Assembly: GCF_000808535.1 (NCBI RefSeq)
Contig: NZ_JWLV01000010.1
Coordinates: 208,045 to 272,044 of the forward strand
Direction: 5' to 3'
DNA length: 64,000 bases
From: Vibrio sinaloensis
GTDB taxonomy: Bacteria > Pseudomonadota > Gammaproteobacteria > Enterobacterales > Vibrionaceae
The position numbers and the translations under genes were made by a program. Under the pieces are notes generated by a model. That model ran no database searches. It saw nothing but the letters and a program-made list of their open reading frames with translations, and had not been told where the DNA came from. This document shows positions 9,637 through 18,464 of this stretch, piece after piece. Position 1 is the stretch's first letter; each line of letters starts with the position of its first letter.

Positions 9637-9662
9637 AAAGGGTACTCATTGAGTACCCTTTA
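9637..9662 (-). terminator. Terminator between alaA and yfbR
   Basis: AAAGGGTACTCA and TGAGTACCCTTT form a near-perfect stem with almost no loop between the alaA stop and the yfbR start. Confidence 0.65.
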
Positions 9663-9688
9663 AGCATATGAAAAATAATACCTGATTA

Positions 9689-10903
9689 CTACTGACTGTA
9701 GGTCGACAAGAAGCGTTCGAATCGGCCAATAGCCATTTCTAAGTCTTCTACATGCGGTAGGGTGACGATGCGGAAGTGGTCAGGTTTAGGCCAGTTGAAG
9801 CCGGTACCTTGAACCAAGAGCACTTTCTCTTGAACTAGGAAGTCGAGCACCATTTTTTGGTCGTCTTTGATGTTGTACATCTTAGTGTCGATTTTCGGGA
9901 ATAGGTACATCGCGCCTTTGGGCTTAACACAAGAGACCCCCGGAATTTGATTGACCAACTCCCACGCTTTGTCACGTTGCTCGAGCAATCGACCGCCAGG
10001 TAGGATCAGTTCATTGATGCTTTGATAACCACCCAACGCGGTTTGGATTGCGTGCTGCATAGGGACGTTGGCACACAAGCGCATAGAAGAGAGCATATCC
10101 AAACCATTAATATAGCCTTGCGCTTGATGCTTTGGTCCAGTCAAGAACATCCAACCGCCACGGAAACCACAAACGCGGTACGCCTTCGAAAGGCCATTAA
10201 AGGTGACGACAAGGACATCTTCCGTCAATGTCGCTACTGAGGTGTGTGTGGCGCCATCGTATAGGACTTTATCGTAAATCTCATCGGCAAAAATGATCAG
10301 CTTGTGCTGGCGAGCAATTTCGATCACTTCTAGCAAGAAATCTCGGCTATAAACCGCACCCGTTGGGTTGTTTGGGTTGATAAGCACGATACCGCGCGTC
10401 TTTGGCGTTATCTTACTTTTGATATCGTCAAGGTCTGGGTACCAGTCTGCTTCTTCGTCACACATGTAGTGAACCGCTTTACCGCCCGACAGTGCCACAG
10501 AAGCTGTCCAAAGAGGGTAGTCTGGCGCAGGGACGAGCATTTCGTCGCCGTTATTGAGCAGAGCTTGCATGGCCATCACGATAAGCTCTGATACACCATT
10601 ACCCACATAAACATCTTCAACATCAAGAGAGCGGATGCCTTTGCGCTGATAATGTTGCACCACGGCTTTTCGCGCTGAGTAGATGCCTTTCGAATCACAA
10701 TAACCTTGAGACGTCGGCAGGTTACGAATCACATCAACCAGGATTTCGTCAGGGGCGTCAAAGCCAAATGGGGCGGGGTTGCCAATGTTTAGCTTCAGTA
10801 TTTTATGCCCCTCTTCCTCCATGCGCTTAGCATGTTTTAGTACAGGACCCCTAATGTCATAGCAGACATTGTCGAGTTTTGACGACATCCCGATATTTTG
10901 CAT
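9689..10903 (-). CDS. alaA: Glutamate-pyruvate (alanine) aminotransferase
   Basis: A 404-residue fold-type I PLP enzyme, the length of E. coli AlaA (405). The PLP lysine is in FNGLSKAYRVCGFRGGW, the Asn/Asp cofactor contacts are in NPNNPTGAVY and FADEIYDK, and the C-terminal substrate arginine is near FRIVTLPHVED. It makes alanine from pyruvate and glutamate. The neighbouring yfbR supports orthology. Confidence 0.9.
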   Translation of the reverse strand: MQNIGMSSKLDNVCYDIRGPVLKHAKRMEEEGHKILKLNIGNPAPFGFDAPDEILVDVIRNLPTSQGYCDSKGIYSARKAVVQHYQRKGIRSLDVEDVYVGNGVSELIVMAMQALLNNGDEMLVPAPDYPLWTASVALSGGKAVHYMCDEEADWYPDLDDIKSKITPKTRGIVLINPNNPTGAVYSRDFLLEVIEIARQHKLIIFADEIYDKVLYDGATHTSVATLTEDVLVVTFNGLSKAYRVCGFRGGWMFLTGPKHQAQGYINGLDMLSSMRLCANVPMQHAIQTALGGYQSINELILPGGRLLEQRDKAWELVNQIPGVSCVKPKGAMYLFPKIDTKMYNIKDDQKMVLDFLVQEKVLLVQGTGFNWPKPDHFRIVTLPHVEDLEMAIGRFERFLSTYSQ

Positions 10904-11122
10904 TGATTAAAACCTAAAAATAATTGAATTTCTTTATTAAACTACATCAAAAACATTTTTTTTAGAATAAAAATCTGGCTGAGTGCCTAGATTTCACCCC
11001 TTGTAGCACGTCCGTTATCACAGGATTTTGCAAAACATTAGTTGCAACCTTGATTTGAGTAGGGTCTATAAATACAGTAATCACCTAAAATAAATATTAT
11101 TCCCCATGCATACGAGGCTGAT

Positions 11123-12430
11123 TTGTCCTATTTTCATCAAGCCGTCACTGAACTGATTGAACGCGTAAAGGATGCAAAGGACGGTGTTACCCGTCTGGTT
11201 CAAGTTCTTGAGGAAAAACCTGACTTTGCATTTATTGATTGGCTAGAAGCGCAACCGCTTTTTCCCAAGTTTTACTGGCAATCTCGCGATACTCGCGAAG
11301 AAGTGGTCGCATTAGGGCAACTGCATACGTTTGTTGAGCCGGCGCCTGCTTACGCGATTTTGGCTGATGATCAGCGCATATGGGGAGGGCGATCGTTCGA
11401 TGGCCAGACGGACAAAAATCGTCGCTGCATGTCTTCATTTTTCTTCTTACCGCAAATTGAGTTAATTCGCTTTGACGAAACTTGGTCTTTGGCGGCCAAT
11501 TTGAGTGCGGATAAGCATCGCACTTTGGCGAGTTTGTATAAGTTGCAGCATGAAGTTACGCCGCTGCTTCCAGTCTCTGCTCATATTGAGCATATCCAGC
11601 ATACGCCAGAGAAAGCAGAGTGGTCTCAGTTGGTGGAAAAAGTGCTGACTGGTATAGAAAATAACGATTTCAAAAAAGTGGTATTGGCGCGAAAAACCGC
11701 CGTTACATTAAGTGCACCGCTGTGCGCCTCGCAATTTCTAAAATCAAGCTACTTGCACAATCATCACAGCTTCCACTTCATGCTCTCTTTAGACCGAAAG
11801 CACTCCTTTATTGGCTCAACACCTGAGCGTCTTTATTTGCGCCAAGGGCAAGAGCTTTACACCGAAGCACTCGCTGGCACGATAGGACGTGGCCTCAATG
11901 CCAGTCAGGATATGGAGCTCGCAAACTGGTTGGCTAATGACAGCAAAAACCTCAATGAGAACCAGTATGTGGTGGATGACATCATAGAGCGTCTATCGCC
12001 TCATTCAGAACGCGTCGAAGTTGAGCAAGAGGCTCGTTTGGTGCGTCTGCGTAAAGTGCAGCATTTAAAGCGCAGTATTCATGCCCACCTCCACAAAGGG
12101 GTCAATGGCGTTCAGTTGCTCAGTGCGCTGCAACCGACTGCTGCCGTGGCAGGCCTACCAAGAAAAGAGTCGATGGCGTTTATTCGTGAAAACGAGCCGT
12201 TCGCTCGAGGTTGGTACGCCGGATCTATGGGATTTATTAGCCACCAACGCGCCGAGTTTTGTGTCGCAATCCGCAGCGCTTTAGTCCTTAATGATCAAGT
12301 TCAGTTATTTGCTGGTGCAGGGATTGTTCCGGGCTCAGTTGCTGAGTATGAATGGCAAGAGCTCGATAAGAAGATGTCGACATTACTCTCACTCATATCA
12401 GATAACCCACCATTGGGAGTCGCGTCTTAA
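11123..12430 (+). CDS. menF: Isochorismate synthase MenF
   Basis: A 435-residue chorismate-binding enzyme and the first step of menaquinone synthesis. Family motifs are visible in the C-terminal half: KKVVLARKT, GSTPERLYLR, TEALAGTIGRG, PTAAVAGLPR and FCVAIRSALV. The start is TTG at 11123 preceded by ACGAGG. No better ATG is in frame. The stop TAA abuts the menD ATG directly. The six men genes form one directional block to 18372. Confidence 0.9.
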   Translation: MSYFHQAVTELIERVKDAKDGVTRLVQVLEEKPDFAFIDWLEAQPLFPKFYWQSRDTREEVVALGQLHTFVEPAPAYAILADDQRIWGGRSFDGQTDKNRRCMSSFFFLPQIELIRFDETWSLAANLSADKHRTLASLYKLQHEVTPLLPVSAHIEHIQHTPEKAEWSQLVEKVLTGIENNDFKKVVLARKTAVTLSAPLCASQFLKSSYLHNHHSFHFMLSLDRKHSFIGSTPERLYLRQGQELYTEALAGTIGRGLNASQDMELANWLANDSKNLNENQYVVDDIIERLSPHSERVEVEQEARLVRLRKVQHLKRSIHAHLHKGVNGVQLLSALQPTAAVAGLPRKESMAFIRENEPFARGWYAGSMGFISHQRAEFCVAIRSALVLNDQVQLFAGAGIVPGSVAEYEWQELDKKMSTLLSLISDNPPLGVAS

Positions 12431-14161
12431 ATGAGTCATGCACTACCTTGTGTTAATCAAGCTGTGGTCAACCGAATTTGGTGTAGAACCTTGCTTGAAG
12501 AGCTAACCCGCTTTGGCGTTAGCGATATTTGTATTGCGCCTGGTTCTCGTTCAACACCACTGACACTTGAAGCGGATCAACACACTCAATTATCCCTCCA
12601 TACGCATTTTGACGAGCGGGGATTGGGTTTTTTAGCTTTAGGTCTCGCCAAAGCAAGCCAAAAGCCGGTCGCGATTGTGGTGACGTCGGGTACAGCGGTG
12701 GCGAACTTACTCCCAGCCATTGCTGAAGCAAAATTAACGGGCGAGAAACTCGTTGTACTCACTGCCGATCGACCCATTGAGTTGGTTTCTTGCGGTGCGA
12801 ACCAAGCGATTCAGCAATCGGGCATTTTTTCAAACCATGTGTCGGCATCGCTTGAGCTGCCAAGTCCTTCGCTGCAAGTGCCGCTAAAATGGCTGTTGAC
12901 GAGTGTCGATCAAGTGATGGCGGAGCAGGCTAACCAAGGCAGCGCGATTCACATCAACTGCCCATTTCCAGAGCCTCTTTACAGCGATGAGTCTGCGACG
13001 CTCTATCAAGACTACATGGATCAGCTTGGAGACTGGTGGCAAAGTGGTCGCGTGTTCAGTGCCAAGCACCTTGCCTCACCAAAGCCCCATATCGATGTCG
13101 GTTATTTCATTGAGAAAAAAGGCGTCGTCGTTCTTGGCAGTGTGACATTACAACAAGCGCAAAAAGTCGCTCAGCTCGCGGACAAGCTTGGCTGGCCACT
13201 TTTGTGCGATCCTCAATCGGGTGTGGGGTCAGACTGGTCTCACTATGACTTGTGGCTGAAAAACCGTTCTGCCTCGCATGCACTCAATGAATGTGAGTTG
13301 GTGTTGCAGTTCGGCTCGCGCATCATTTCTAAGCGACTCAATCATTGGTTGACTCAGCAGGTGGAAAGTCGTGGAGCGGATTACCATTTCGTATCTCCTA
13401 GGCTTGATCGAAATAATCAAACCCATTTGATGCAGCAGCATCATGTATGCGAAGTGGCAGAGTGGCTAGAGTCTTTCGATGAAAGGTTATTGCCTACTGC
13501 GTCGACCAAACAAGGGTGGGCGCATGATGCTAAAAGTTATGCCCAACACATCTCATCGTTAGCGGGTGTGCATTTAAGTACCGATGTGTCGTTGTCTGAA
13601 ATCGGCTTGGCACTGACGTTAAATCAATTACCTAAGCAGTCGCAGTTGTTTGTGGGTAACAGTCTTTTTGTCCGTCTGGTGGACATGTTCAGTCGCTTAG
13701 ATGAGCGTGAAGTGTATACCAATCGTGGCGCTTCGGGGATTGATGGCTTAATTGCAACGGCCAGTGGTGTCATTCGTGCCACAGGCAAGCCAACCGTGGT
13801 GTTTATCGGTGATACATCGCTGCTTTACGATGTGAATTCGCTGGCGCTGCTTACCCATAGTACGACACCTGTCGTTGTGGTGGTGACCAATAATGACGGT
13901 GGGGCGATTTTTGATTTACTGCCGGTGCCTGAGCAGCAAAAACAAGCGCTCTATCAAATGCCGCATGGCTATGATTTCGAGTATGCCGCGAAGCAGTTCC
14001 AGTTAGAGTATGCCAAGCCAGAAACCTTGCCAGACTATCTGCAGGTAGTAGGTTCACATTTGGAACAAGGCCAAGGCACTTTAGTGGTGGAAGTGCAAAC
14101 GCCGCCGGAACAGGCCTCCTCTCAACTTAAGGAATTTATCCAGCAAGTCCATGCTTTATAG
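12431..14161 (+). CDS. menD: SEPHCHC synthase MenD
   Basis: A 576-residue thiamine diphosphate enzyme. N-terminal RFGVSDICIAPGSRSTPL is the MenD signature. The ThDP/Mg motif GDTSLLYDVNSLALL (GD...N type) is in the C-terminal third. It joins 2-oxoglutarate-derived succinic semialdehyde to isochorismate. It begins immediately after the menF stop and overlaps menH by 11 bases, so the genes are probably translationally coupled. Confidence 0.93.
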   Translation: MSHALPCVNQAVVNRIWCRTLLEELTRFGVSDICIAPGSRSTPLTLEADQHTQLSLHTHFDERGLGFLALGLAKASQKPVAIVVTSGTAVANLLPAIAEAKLTGEKLVVLTADRPIELVSCGANQAIQQSGIFSNHVSASLELPSPSLQVPLKWLLTSVDQVMAEQANQGSAIHINCPFPEPLYSDESATLYQDYMDQLGDWWQSGRVFSAKHLASPKPHIDVGYFIEKKGVVVLGSVTLQQAQKVAQLADKLGWPLLCDPQSGVGSDWSHYDLWLKNRSASHALNECELVLQFGSRIISKRLNHWLTQQVESRGADYHFVSPRLDRNNQTHLMQQHHVCEVAEWLESFDERLLPTASTKQGWAHDAKSYAQHISSLAGVHLSTDVSLSEIGLALTLNQLPKQSQLFVGNSLFVRLVDMFSRLDEREVYTNRGASGIDGLIATASGVIRATGKPTVVFIGDTSLLYDVNSLALLTHSTTPVVVVVTNNDGGAIFDLLPVPEQQKQALYQMPHGYDFEYAAKQFQLEYAKPETLPDYLQVVGSHLEQGQGTLVVEVQTPPEQASSQLKEFIQQVHAL

Positions 14162-14948
14162 TCACGCAAATCATTCATTTACCGAGAAACACCAACAGCC
14201 AGTGTTGGTGTTTTTGCATGGTTTACTCGGCTCGGGTGAAGATTGGCAGCAGACTTTCGTTCATTTGATGGACTATCCGGCACTCTCGATTGATCTCCCT
14301 AGTCATGGATTAAGCGCATTTTCAACTTGTCACGATTTCAAAGAGTGCTGTGATCAAATATCTGACACGCTGCTCACTCAAATTGCGCCACATCGCCCTA
14401 TAGTACTGATTGGATATTCCCTTGGTGCCCGTATTGCGATGAATGGGGTGGTCCATAATCACTTCGCGAACCTGAATATTCAGCAACTTATCGTTGAAGG
14501 GGGCAATTTCGGTTTGCAGCATGAGGCAGACAAAATTGCTCGACTTAACCATGATTCACGCTGGGCAAAACGATTCGAATCAGAGCCTATTGAGCAGGTG
14601 TTAAGCGATTGGTATCAGCAACCCGTGTTTAGTTCACTAAATCATGAGCAAAGACAAAAACTGATTGCTAAACGCAGTGCTAACCTAGGCCCGCAAGTGG
14701 CGCACATGTTGATGGCGACGTCATTAGCTAAACAAGATTATTTGCTCGACGCGCTAAAGTCGTCGAGTACAACAACACACTATATTTGTGGCGAGAAAGA
14801 CAAGAAGTTTAGTCAGTTGGCCGAACAAAGCGGTCTGTCTTTCAGCCAAGTTGTTGATGCTGGGCACAATGTTCATGTTGAACAGCCTCAAGCATTTGCA
14901 GCAATTGTGAAAACTCAAATCGATGCGCACGTAAATTCGTCGCATTGA
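14151..14948 (+). CDS. menH: SHCHC synthase MenH (alpha/beta hydrolase fold)
   Basis: 265 residues. The nucleophile elbow [11 protein letters not shown] (Ser), oxyanion region [12 protein letters not shown] and C-terminal His in [11 protein letters not shown] are visible. It eliminates pyruvate from SEPHCHC to give SHCHC. It overlaps the menD end, in the order expected for gammaproteobacteria. Confidence 0.88.
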   Translation: MLYSHANHSFTEKHQQPVLVFLHGLLGSGEDWQQTFVHLMDYPALSIDLPSHGLSAFSTCHDFKECCDQISDTLLTQIAPHRPIVLIGYSLGARIAMNGVVHNHFANLNIQQLIVEGGNFGLQHEADKIARLNHDSRWAKRFESEPIEQVLSDWYQQPVFSSLNHEQRQKLIAKRSANLGPQVAHMLMATSLAKQDYLLDALKSSSTTTHYICGEKDKKFSQLAEQSGLSFSQVVDAGHNVHVEQPQAFAAIVKTQIDAHVNSSH

Positions 14949-14976
14949 GTCATTTAGAGAAGAAACAGGAATCACC

Positions 14977-15843
14977 ATGGCAAAAACAGTCGGTATCTCA
15001 GAAGAAGAACTATACGCACCAGTAAACTGGAATGACTGCACCGGTGAATATGAAGATATTCAGTACCACAAGTCGGAAGATGGCATCGCGAAGATCACCA
15101 TCGCTCGCCCACAAGTTCGTAATGCTTTCCGCCCTCAAACCGTCAAAGAGATGATCAATGCGTTGGCAGATGCTCGCTATGATGAAGGCGTAGGCGTCAT
15201 TATTCTTACCGGTCTTGGCGAAAAAGCGTTCTGTTCAGGCGGCGATCAGAAGATTCGTGGCGATTACGGCGGCTACCAAGACGATTCGGGCACTCACCAC
15301 TTAAATGTTCTTGATTTTCAACGTCAAATCCGTACTTGTCCAAAACCTGTGATCGCGTCAGTTGCTGGCTGGGCGGTCGGTGGTGGCCATGTGCTGCATA
15401 TGATGTGTGACCTAACAATCGCAGCAGAGAATGCTCAATTTGGTCAAACAGGACCGAAAGTGGGTTCGTTTGATGGCGGTTGGGGGGCATCTTACATGGC
15501 GCGTATTGTTGGCCAAAAGAAAGCGCGTGAGATCTGGTTCCTATGCCGATTCTATGATGCTCAAGAAGCCTTGGATATGGGGCTTGTGAACACCGTTGTT
15601 CCACTGGAAGATCTAGAGAAAGAGACCGTGCGCTGGTGTCGTGAAACGCTACAACATAGCCCTATGGCTCTTCGTTGTCTGAAAGCGGCTCTGAACGCCG
15701 ACTGTGACGGTCAAGCTGGGCTTCAGGAGCTAGCAGGTAACGCGACAATGATGTTCTACATGACAGAAGAGGGTCAGGAAGGTCGTAACGCGTTCAATGA
15801 GAAGCGTCGTCCGGACTTTAATAAGTTCCCACGCAACCCTTAA
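14977..15843 (+). CDS. menB: 1,4-dihydroxy-2-naphthoyl-CoA synthase MenB
   Basis: A 288-residue crotonase-family enzyme. Diagnostic segments are [36 protein letters not shown] and [18 protein letters not shown]. It closes the second naphthoquinone ring from succinylbenzoyl-CoA. A good AGAAACAGGA ribosome site precedes ATG. A 175-base gap with an inverted repeat separates it from menC. Confidence 0.93.
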   Translation: MAKTVGISEEELYAPVNWNDCTGEYEDIQYHKSEDGIAKITIARPQVRNAFRPQTVKEMINALADARYDEGVGVIILTGLGEKAFCSGGDQKIRGDYGGYQDDSGTHHLNVLDFQRQIRTCPKPVIASVAGWAVGGGHVLHMMCDLTIAAENAQFGQTGPKVGSFDGGWGASYMARIVGQKKAREIWFLCRFYDAQEALDMGLVNTVVPLEDLEKETVRWCRETLQHSPMALRCLKAALNADCDGQAGLQELAGNATMMFYMTEEGQEGRNAFNEKRRPDFNKFPRNP

Positions 15844-15865
15844 TTTGTTGTCGATATCGTCGCTT

Positions 15866-15939
15866 TAGCCTCAATAACTGTGTCGAGGATGCTCATATAG
15901 GCTTCTATATTCCGCGTCCTCTCCTTGTTCTTGAGGCTA
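15866..15939. repeat. Long-range inverted repeat between menB and menC
   Basis: TAGCCTCAA at 15866-15874 is complementary to TTGAGGCTA at 15931-15939, with a loop of about 56 bases. It could fold in the menB-menC mRNA, but no T run follows, so it is not a standard terminator. Confidence 0.35.
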
Positions 15940-16018
15940 CAGCTTAGATATCAAAGTACAAATAGGTGAAATATCCAATACAAGCTACATTTATATCAAC
16001 AAAGAAAGGGATATTGCT

Positions 16019-17005
16019 ATGAGATCAGCCAAACTGTATCGCTACGAATTGCCGATGGACAGTGGGGTGATACTGCGTGAGGAACGGTTGAAACAACGCG
16101 AAGGTTTTGTGGTTGAGCTAGAGCTTGATGGTGAAACAGGTCGCGGTGAGATTGCTCCACTACCTGGTTTTAGTCTCGAATCAATGGATGATGCATACTC
16201 GCAATTGGTTGAGCAATTGGCGTTATGGCGAGAAGGTCGCACCTTTGAACTTGATAAGCTCTATCCGTCGGTCGCCTTTGGGTTGTCAATGGCTCAACTC
16301 GAGCTTGAAAATCAACTACCACAGTCGGGGTGCTATCAAGCGGCACCACTCTGTTCAGGCGATCCCGATGAGCTGCTACCGAAACTGAATGCGATGACTG
16401 GTGATAAAGTCGCTAAGATCAAAGTGGGTCTGTATGAGCCAATTCGTGATGGCATGCTTGTCAGCTTATTCTTGGAGTCGATTCCAGACCTAACGTTACG
16501 TTTGGATGCAAACCGAGCTTGGACGGCGGAAAAAGCACAGCAATTTGCAAAAAAAGTTGCCCCTTCACTTCGTGGTCGTATCGCATTTATTGAGGAGCCG
16601 TGTCAGGCGCCTGGTGACAGCTTTTCATTTGCTATCAATACCGGCATTGCCATTGCTTGGGATGAAACCTTGCAGCATGCAATTCGAAAAGATGACTTTA
16701 AGCTGGAGGACTTCAATGGCGCGAAGGCGATCGTCATCAAGCCAACTCTCATTGGATCGGTACAGCGTTGTATCGAGCTGATTGAGCGTGCAAAAGCGCT
16801 CGGCATTAAAGCGGTGATAAGCTCAAGCATTGAATCAAGCTTAGGTTTGACTCAATTAGCGCGTTTGGCTCAGTGGCAATTGCCAGATGAAGTTCCAGGA
16901 TTGGATACGGTCGGTTTGTTTGCTCAGCAGCTTGAAGTTGCTTGGCCGGGTTGCGACTTGCCACTGGTTCGCCTAGCGGACCAAAGTTTGATTTGGCAAT
17001 CTTGA
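16019..17005 (+). CDS. menC: o-Succinylbenzoate synthase MenC
   Basis: A 328-residue enolase-superfamily enzyme. The catalytic KxK is in AKIKVGLYEP, the metal ligands are in LRLDANRAW, FIEEPCQ and AWDETL, and the second lysine is in IVIKPTLIGS. It dehydrates SHCHC to o-succinylbenzoate. The stop TGA overlaps the menE ATG by one base. Confidence 0.9.
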   Translation: MRSAKLYRYELPMDSGVILREERLKQREGFVVELELDGETGRGEIAPLPGFSLESMDDAYSQLVEQLALWREGRTFELDKLYPSVAFGLSMAQLELENQLPQSGCYQAAPLCSGDPDELLPKLNAMTGDKVAKIKVGLYEPIRDGMLVSLFLESIPDLTLRLDANRAWTAEKAQQFAKKVAPSLRGRIAFIEEPCQAPGDSFSFAINTGIAIAWDETLQHAIRKDDFKLEDFNGAKAIVIKPTLIGSVQRCIELIERAKALGIKAVISSSIESSLGLTQLARLAQWQLPDEVPGLDTVGLFAQQLEVAWPGCDLPLVRLADQSLIWQS

Positions 17006-18372
17006 TGCAACCAGTCCTTTCTCCACTCAATCAATGGGCTCAATCGAGCCCATCTTTGTTGGCGCTAGACACGCCGAAGAAACACTACACTTGGGCAGAG
17101 TTAGAGCGCGAAGCCCTGATGATGGCAGCCAGTCTTAGGCAGCAAGGCGTTCAATCGGGAGACGTGGTGACCTGCGTTGGGAAAAATAGTCCTGAGTCGG
17201 TCATTTTACTTCTCGCGACCTTAGAAATCGGGGCGGTATGCGCATTCACTATGCCCCAAACAGAGAGTGAACTCGAAACCAAGCTTAGTACGCTTTACGC
17301 ATCACACCAGCAGCGCTGGATTTGGAGTCCGGAAGTGAGTGCAGAGCGAACGCTAGAGTACGCCCCTTCGCCTGCGGATCAAACAAGTCGCGCCTACCGT
17401 TCAGACGCTATCGCAACTATCGTGTTTACATCAGGAACCACAGGCATTCCAAAAGCGGTGGCTCATACTTCGCGTCAACATCTCGCTTCCGCACAAGGGC
17501 TTCTAGCGCGTTTTCGTTTTCAGCAAGGTGACACATGGCTGCTTAGTTTGCCGCTTTATCATGTTTCGGGCTTGGCGATTATCTATCGCTGGCTGCAAAG
17601 CGGGGCGACGTTAAAGGTGGGCAGTGGAGATTTGCACTCCGACATTTTAACTGTCACCCATGCCTCTTTGGTCGCTACTCAGTTAAAGCGCTTGCTCGAA
17701 AGCAACGTTGAGCTCACGTTAACTCATGTTTTACTCGGTGGTAGCCATGTCCCCCTCGCGTTGAGTTCGCAAGCGGCTAAGCGCGGTATCGATACTTGGC
17801 TCGGATACGGGATGACGGAGGCGGCCTCGACGGTGACCGCGAAGCAAATTGACGAGCATTACAGCGCCGGCTTTGTATTGCCAAACCGCAAGGTTAAGCT
17901 AGAGGATGGTCGGATATACGTTGGTGGTGACACTCTCGCCTTAGGGTATTACCGCCAAGGAGCAGTGACACCCATTGCTGACCAAGGGTGGTTTGACACG
18001 AAAGACCTTGGTGCGTGGGTCGGTAGTGAGCTTAAGATCATTGGTCGAGCGGACAACCTATTTATTTCTGGGGGCGAGAACATTCACTGTGAGGAAATTG
18101 AAGCGGTACTGAATGCGTTCGCAGGTGTTAAGCAAGCCATCGTAATCCCAGTCGCTGATGAAGAATTCGGTTTCAGACCTGTCGCGATTTTGGATGCCAA
18201 GCGACTCCCTGAATTGAGTCAGATTGAAACTTACCTTAAACCGAGGCTAACCAAGTTTAAATGGCCAATTGCCTACCACCTTCTGCCAGAGTCACTCTTA
18301 GGTAATGGGATAAAGCTATCTCGAAAAGCCGTCAAAGATTGGTTTAAAGAGTACCAAGCGCTCATTAAATAA
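17005..18372 (+). CDS. menE: o-Succinylbenzoate-CoA ligase MenE
   Basis: An ANL-family adenylate-forming enzyme. The P-loop VFTSGTTGIPKAV, the core GYGMTEAAS, the hinge IIGRADNLFISGGENI and the C-terminal lysine region GNGIKLSRKAVKDW are all visible. I set the start at ATG 17005 (TGATG overlap with menC, protein MQPVLSPLNQW). The longer frame from 16942 would lie inside menC. It is the last gene of the men block. Confidence 0.9.
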   Translation: MQPVLSPLNQWAQSSPSLLALDTPKKHYTWAELEREALMMAASLRQQGVQSGDVVTCVGKNSPESVILLLATLEIGAVCAFTMPQTESELETKLSTLYASHQQRWIWSPEVSAERTLEYAPSPADQTSRAYRSDAIATIVFTSGTTGIPKAVAHTSRQHLASAQGLLARFRFQQGDTWLLSLPLYHVSGLAIIYRWLQSGATLKVGSGDLHSDILTVTHASLVATQLKRLLESNVELTLTHVLLGGSHVPLALSSQAAKRGIDTWLGYGMTEAASTVTAKQIDEHYSAGFVLPNRKVKLEDGRIYVGGDTLALGYYRQGAVTPIADQGWFDTKDLGAWVGSELKIIGRADNLFISGGENIHCEEIEAVLNAFAGVKQAIVIPVADEEFGFRPVAILDAKRLPELSQIETYLKPRLTKFKWPIAYHLLPESLLGNGIKLSRKAVKDWFKEYQALIK

Positions 18373-18464
18373 AGCGATAGGTTGCATAATCGATATGTTG
18401 TTTGTTTTACTATGTAAATAGACAGTTAACGCTGCCACCATTGAAAAGGATAGTTACTGATACT